From the NCBI GenBank assembly GCA_016714645.1, contig JADKCI010000004.1:952575-1016574 (forward strand): DNA of 64,000 nucleotides, written 5' to 3'. The DNA comes from Chromatiaceae bacterium. GTDB lineage: Bacteria; Pseudomonadota; Gammaproteobacteria; Chromatiales; Chromatiaceae. Below, one piece after another: positions 62,046-64,000 of the stretch; position 1 is the stretch's first letter, and the number at the start of each line of letters is the position of its first letter. The notes under the pieces are model-generated. The model was not told where the DNA came from, searched no databases, and saw nothing but the letters and a program-made list of their open reading frames with translations. The position numbers were made by a program, and so were the translations under genes.

Positions 62046-63984
62046 GCGGAAAAAATCGGTCAGTGGCACTACCGCCGTGAAATTTTGTGAAACCGGACGA
62101 TTCAGACAAGCATTTTCTGTATCCCTCCCGGGCTGGGATCGCTGCCCAGCGCCTGGATGATCGCCAGCTGCGCCGGCTCGGCGCGGGTCGCCTTGCGCAC
62201 ATGCAGGGTGCGCCCATCCGCCCGGCGAAAGGTGGCGGTCACCCGGCACTGGCCAGCGAGGATGTCGCGCAGGGTCGACCAGCGCTCGCTGATACCGTGC
62301 GCGTGCAAGCGGCGACGGATCAGTTGTACGAATTGATAGGCCAGCACCGAGATGAACAGGTGGCCGTCGACCCGCGCCTCGGTGCGGTGATAGATCGGGC
62401 GCAAGCCCAATTCGGATTTCAGGGAGCGGAACACGGCCTCCAGGTCGGTGAGCATGGTGTAGGTCCGCCACAGGCGCTCGGCGTCCCAGGTCAATTCATG
62501 GGTGCGCAGGCAGTAGACCCCGGGATGGGTGAGCATGGTTCCGGCGACCGGGTGGCGCTCCCAGCGGATCGCCGTGGCGAGCTTGCCGGTAGCATCCGCA
62601 ACGATCTCAATGGTGTAGTGCTGGCCCACCCCATGGCTCTTGGCCTTCAGGCGTCCGATGCGTTCCCAGAGCTTGTCGATCTGCTTGGTGGTGCGTGGCC
62701 GCGCCAGGCCCTCGTGCAGGGCCTGCAAGGCGGTTTCGAAGCGCTGGGTGAAACGCTCGGCGATCCCCTTTTCCTTGCCGGCCCGGCATGCGGAAAAGCA
62801 ATACAGCCGCACCTCCTCAGTGTCGGTGTCGACCACCCGCTGATGGCCAGCGCCTCGCCACTGGCCGTGGTCAGCGACGTAGCGGCGGTGGCACGAACTG
62901 GCTGGCGCTCGCGGCTGACCACCAGGTAGCGATAGCGCTGGGTGCGCAGCCAGCGGATGTTGTCCTCGGTGGCGATTCCGGCGTCCATCACCACCAAGGC
63001 ACCGCGCGGCGCCCCCAAGCCCCGCAGCATCCCGTCCAGGGTCGTGCCCTCGCTCACCGCGCCGTCGAAGGTTTGGGAGCGGCGCACAAAGCCGCTGCCA
63101 TCGAGCACCAGCCCCAGGGTCACCAGCGGGCAGTCGCTGCGCTTTTCCTTGGAGTGTCCGCGCTGGGCCTTGGGGTTGCCAAGCGCCGCCCCCTCGAAAA
63201 ACGTGTTGGTCAGATCATAGAGGGTGACCGTCCAGTCCAGCCCGAACAGGTCACTGACGCGCGTAAAGACCGTCTGCTCGATCACTGCCCGGTGGCGCAT
63301 CAGCAGGTCCGCCGCGCGGTAGAACGGTGCCAGAGGGAGGGTTTCGAAATCGACCTCCAGCAATTCCCCCAGCCCACTGCGCTCACCCAGCCAGCGGTGG
63401 GTCGCCCGTTCCGAGCAGGGAACGGCCATACGTCCAATGATGGCGCCGATGATCAGCGCCCGTTGCGGGCCGCTCAGCCCCACCTGCTGGAGCTGTTCGA
63501 CGAACTGCACCTGCGCCATGGCCCACAGCGCTACCGACTCCACGCCCACGCTGCGCGGGCGGCTCAGCTCCAGCGAGTCGACATCGACCGCCTGGACATC
63601 GCCGCCCGCGGGGCCGCCGGTCGGCGGAGCCTCGCCCTGGCGCGCCAACAACCGGGCGAACAGCCGCTGCGCTTCCCGTTCGACGGGCCCGGAGCCGGCC
63701 AACAAGGCACCCTGGCCGCGGCGCAGTTCCTCCAGCCGCGCGCACAGCGCCGGCCACTCCTCCGGCGGCAACGCGAAATGGCGGCCCAGGTTGAGCAGGG
63801 TGATCTGCCGCACCCGTCCGCCCACGCGCTCGGACTGCACCAGGCGGTGGGTGGTGTAGCGTTCCCCGGTGGCGCTGTTACGGGTAGGCGTGCGACGGAT
63901 GTACATCCCAGTACTTTACGATACCCGGCACCCGTTGTATCTGGACCTATCGAAAAACTTGGCACTACATTGCGATTTTCGGCA
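62046..63984 (-). mobile_element. IS1634-like insertion sequence
   Basis: About 1.94 kb, bounded by imperfect inverted repeats: the left end GCGGAAAAAATCGGTCAGTGG (from 62046) and the complement of the right end (63960-63983) share GC-GAAAA-TCG and AGTG-CA. It contains one DDE transposase gene. The element reaches to within 20 bases of the window edge, so target duplications cannot be checked well. IS1634 family is inferred from the transposase. Confidence 0.6.
62102..63906 (-). pseudogene. IS1634-family transposase, frameshifted
   Basis: About 600 residues in two frames. The amino-terminal part (MYIRRTPTRNSATGERYTTHRLV, GLDWTVTLYDLTNTFFEG with a first catalytic Asp, and VVMDAGIATEDNIRWLR with the second) is in one frame to about 62845; the C-terminal part (VVDTDTEEVRLYCFS, FRSLKSELGLRPIYHRTEARVDGHLF with the catalytic Glu) is in the next. 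Adding one base near 62845 restores ISRVVDTDTEEV. Alternatively a programmed shift is possible, but the pattern matches the other one-base losses nearby. Confidence 0.82.
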
Positions 63985-64000
63985 GGCGTGTCTATACGGA

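Noticed and set aside
62064..63968. A 9-bp direct repeat TGGCACTAC on both sides of the transposase gene
   Set aside because: It overlaps the terminal repeats, so it is not an independent target duplication.

Overview
The window looks like the chromosome of a GC-rich gammaproteobacterium, most likely a purple sulfur bacterium of the Chromatiaceae. This is inferred from family knowledge: the hynS-isp1-isp2-hynL hydrogenase order (known from Thiocapsa and Allochromatium), the ppk2/glgX/DUF4912/GH57/glgA glucan cluster, and typical gammaproteobacterial blocks (zipA-ligA, rne/rluC divergent, msbA-lpxK-kdsB). No photosynthesis gene lies in the window, so the family assignment is not proven.

Layout. 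1-5 kb: a BaeSR-like two-component pair behind mobA, a PDZ-like membrane protein, garR and a YcgL protein. 5-9.2 kb: a large P2-type cation ATPase whose ion-binding helices resemble the animal Na,K-ATPase, then a stand-alone TrpB2. 9.5-16.9 kb: polyphosphate kinase 2 and glycogen metabolism (glgX, DUF4912 protein, GH57 branching enzyme, glgA). 17-18.6 kb: murI and the PEP-synthase regulator ppsR. 18.8-25.6 kb: the Isp-type [NiFe] hydrogenase with hypC, a maturation protease and a HupH-like protein, closed by a strong intrinsic terminator. 25.8-27.7 kb: lolC/E-lolD. 27.7-30.8 kb: a second two-component pair and an unrecognised protein. 31.2-38.5 kb: comEC, exbB, exbD, msbA, lpxK, a Trm112-like protein and kdsB, a tightly packed envelope operon preceded by a well-formed promoter and a hairpin-rich leader. 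38.5-42.9 kb: a Cys-rich protein, a WecA-like transferase, a NupC transporter, OsmC and a low-molecular-weight phosphatase. 43-51 kb: rne, rluC, a HAD phosphatase and rlmL. 51.4-56.3 kb: zipA, ligA (frameshifted), a small protein and bioA. 56.4-59.4 kb: arsenosugar-type glycosyltransferase (frameshifted), arsS and a class V aminotransferase. 59.7-61.9 kb: recJ and darP, both frameshifted. 62.0-64.0 kb: an IS1634-like element, also frameshifted.

A striking trend is sequence quality. I found no broken gene in the first 53 kb, but about nine single-base indels, mostly lost G or C bases in short runs, fall between 53.7 and 62.9 kb, together with a 26-base C tract. Essential ligA is among the affected genes, so assembly or sequencing error near a contig end is the simplest reading; real gene decay is the alternative.

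The best candidates for undescribed biology are the 30.9-31.16 kb site (10-bp phased repeats, consensus -10 box and hairpin-rich leader before comEC), a minus-strand small-RNA candidate at 42.0-42.15 kb, a perfect 16-bp palindrome inside a predicted rne promoter, and an FNR-like box before the hydrogenase genes.
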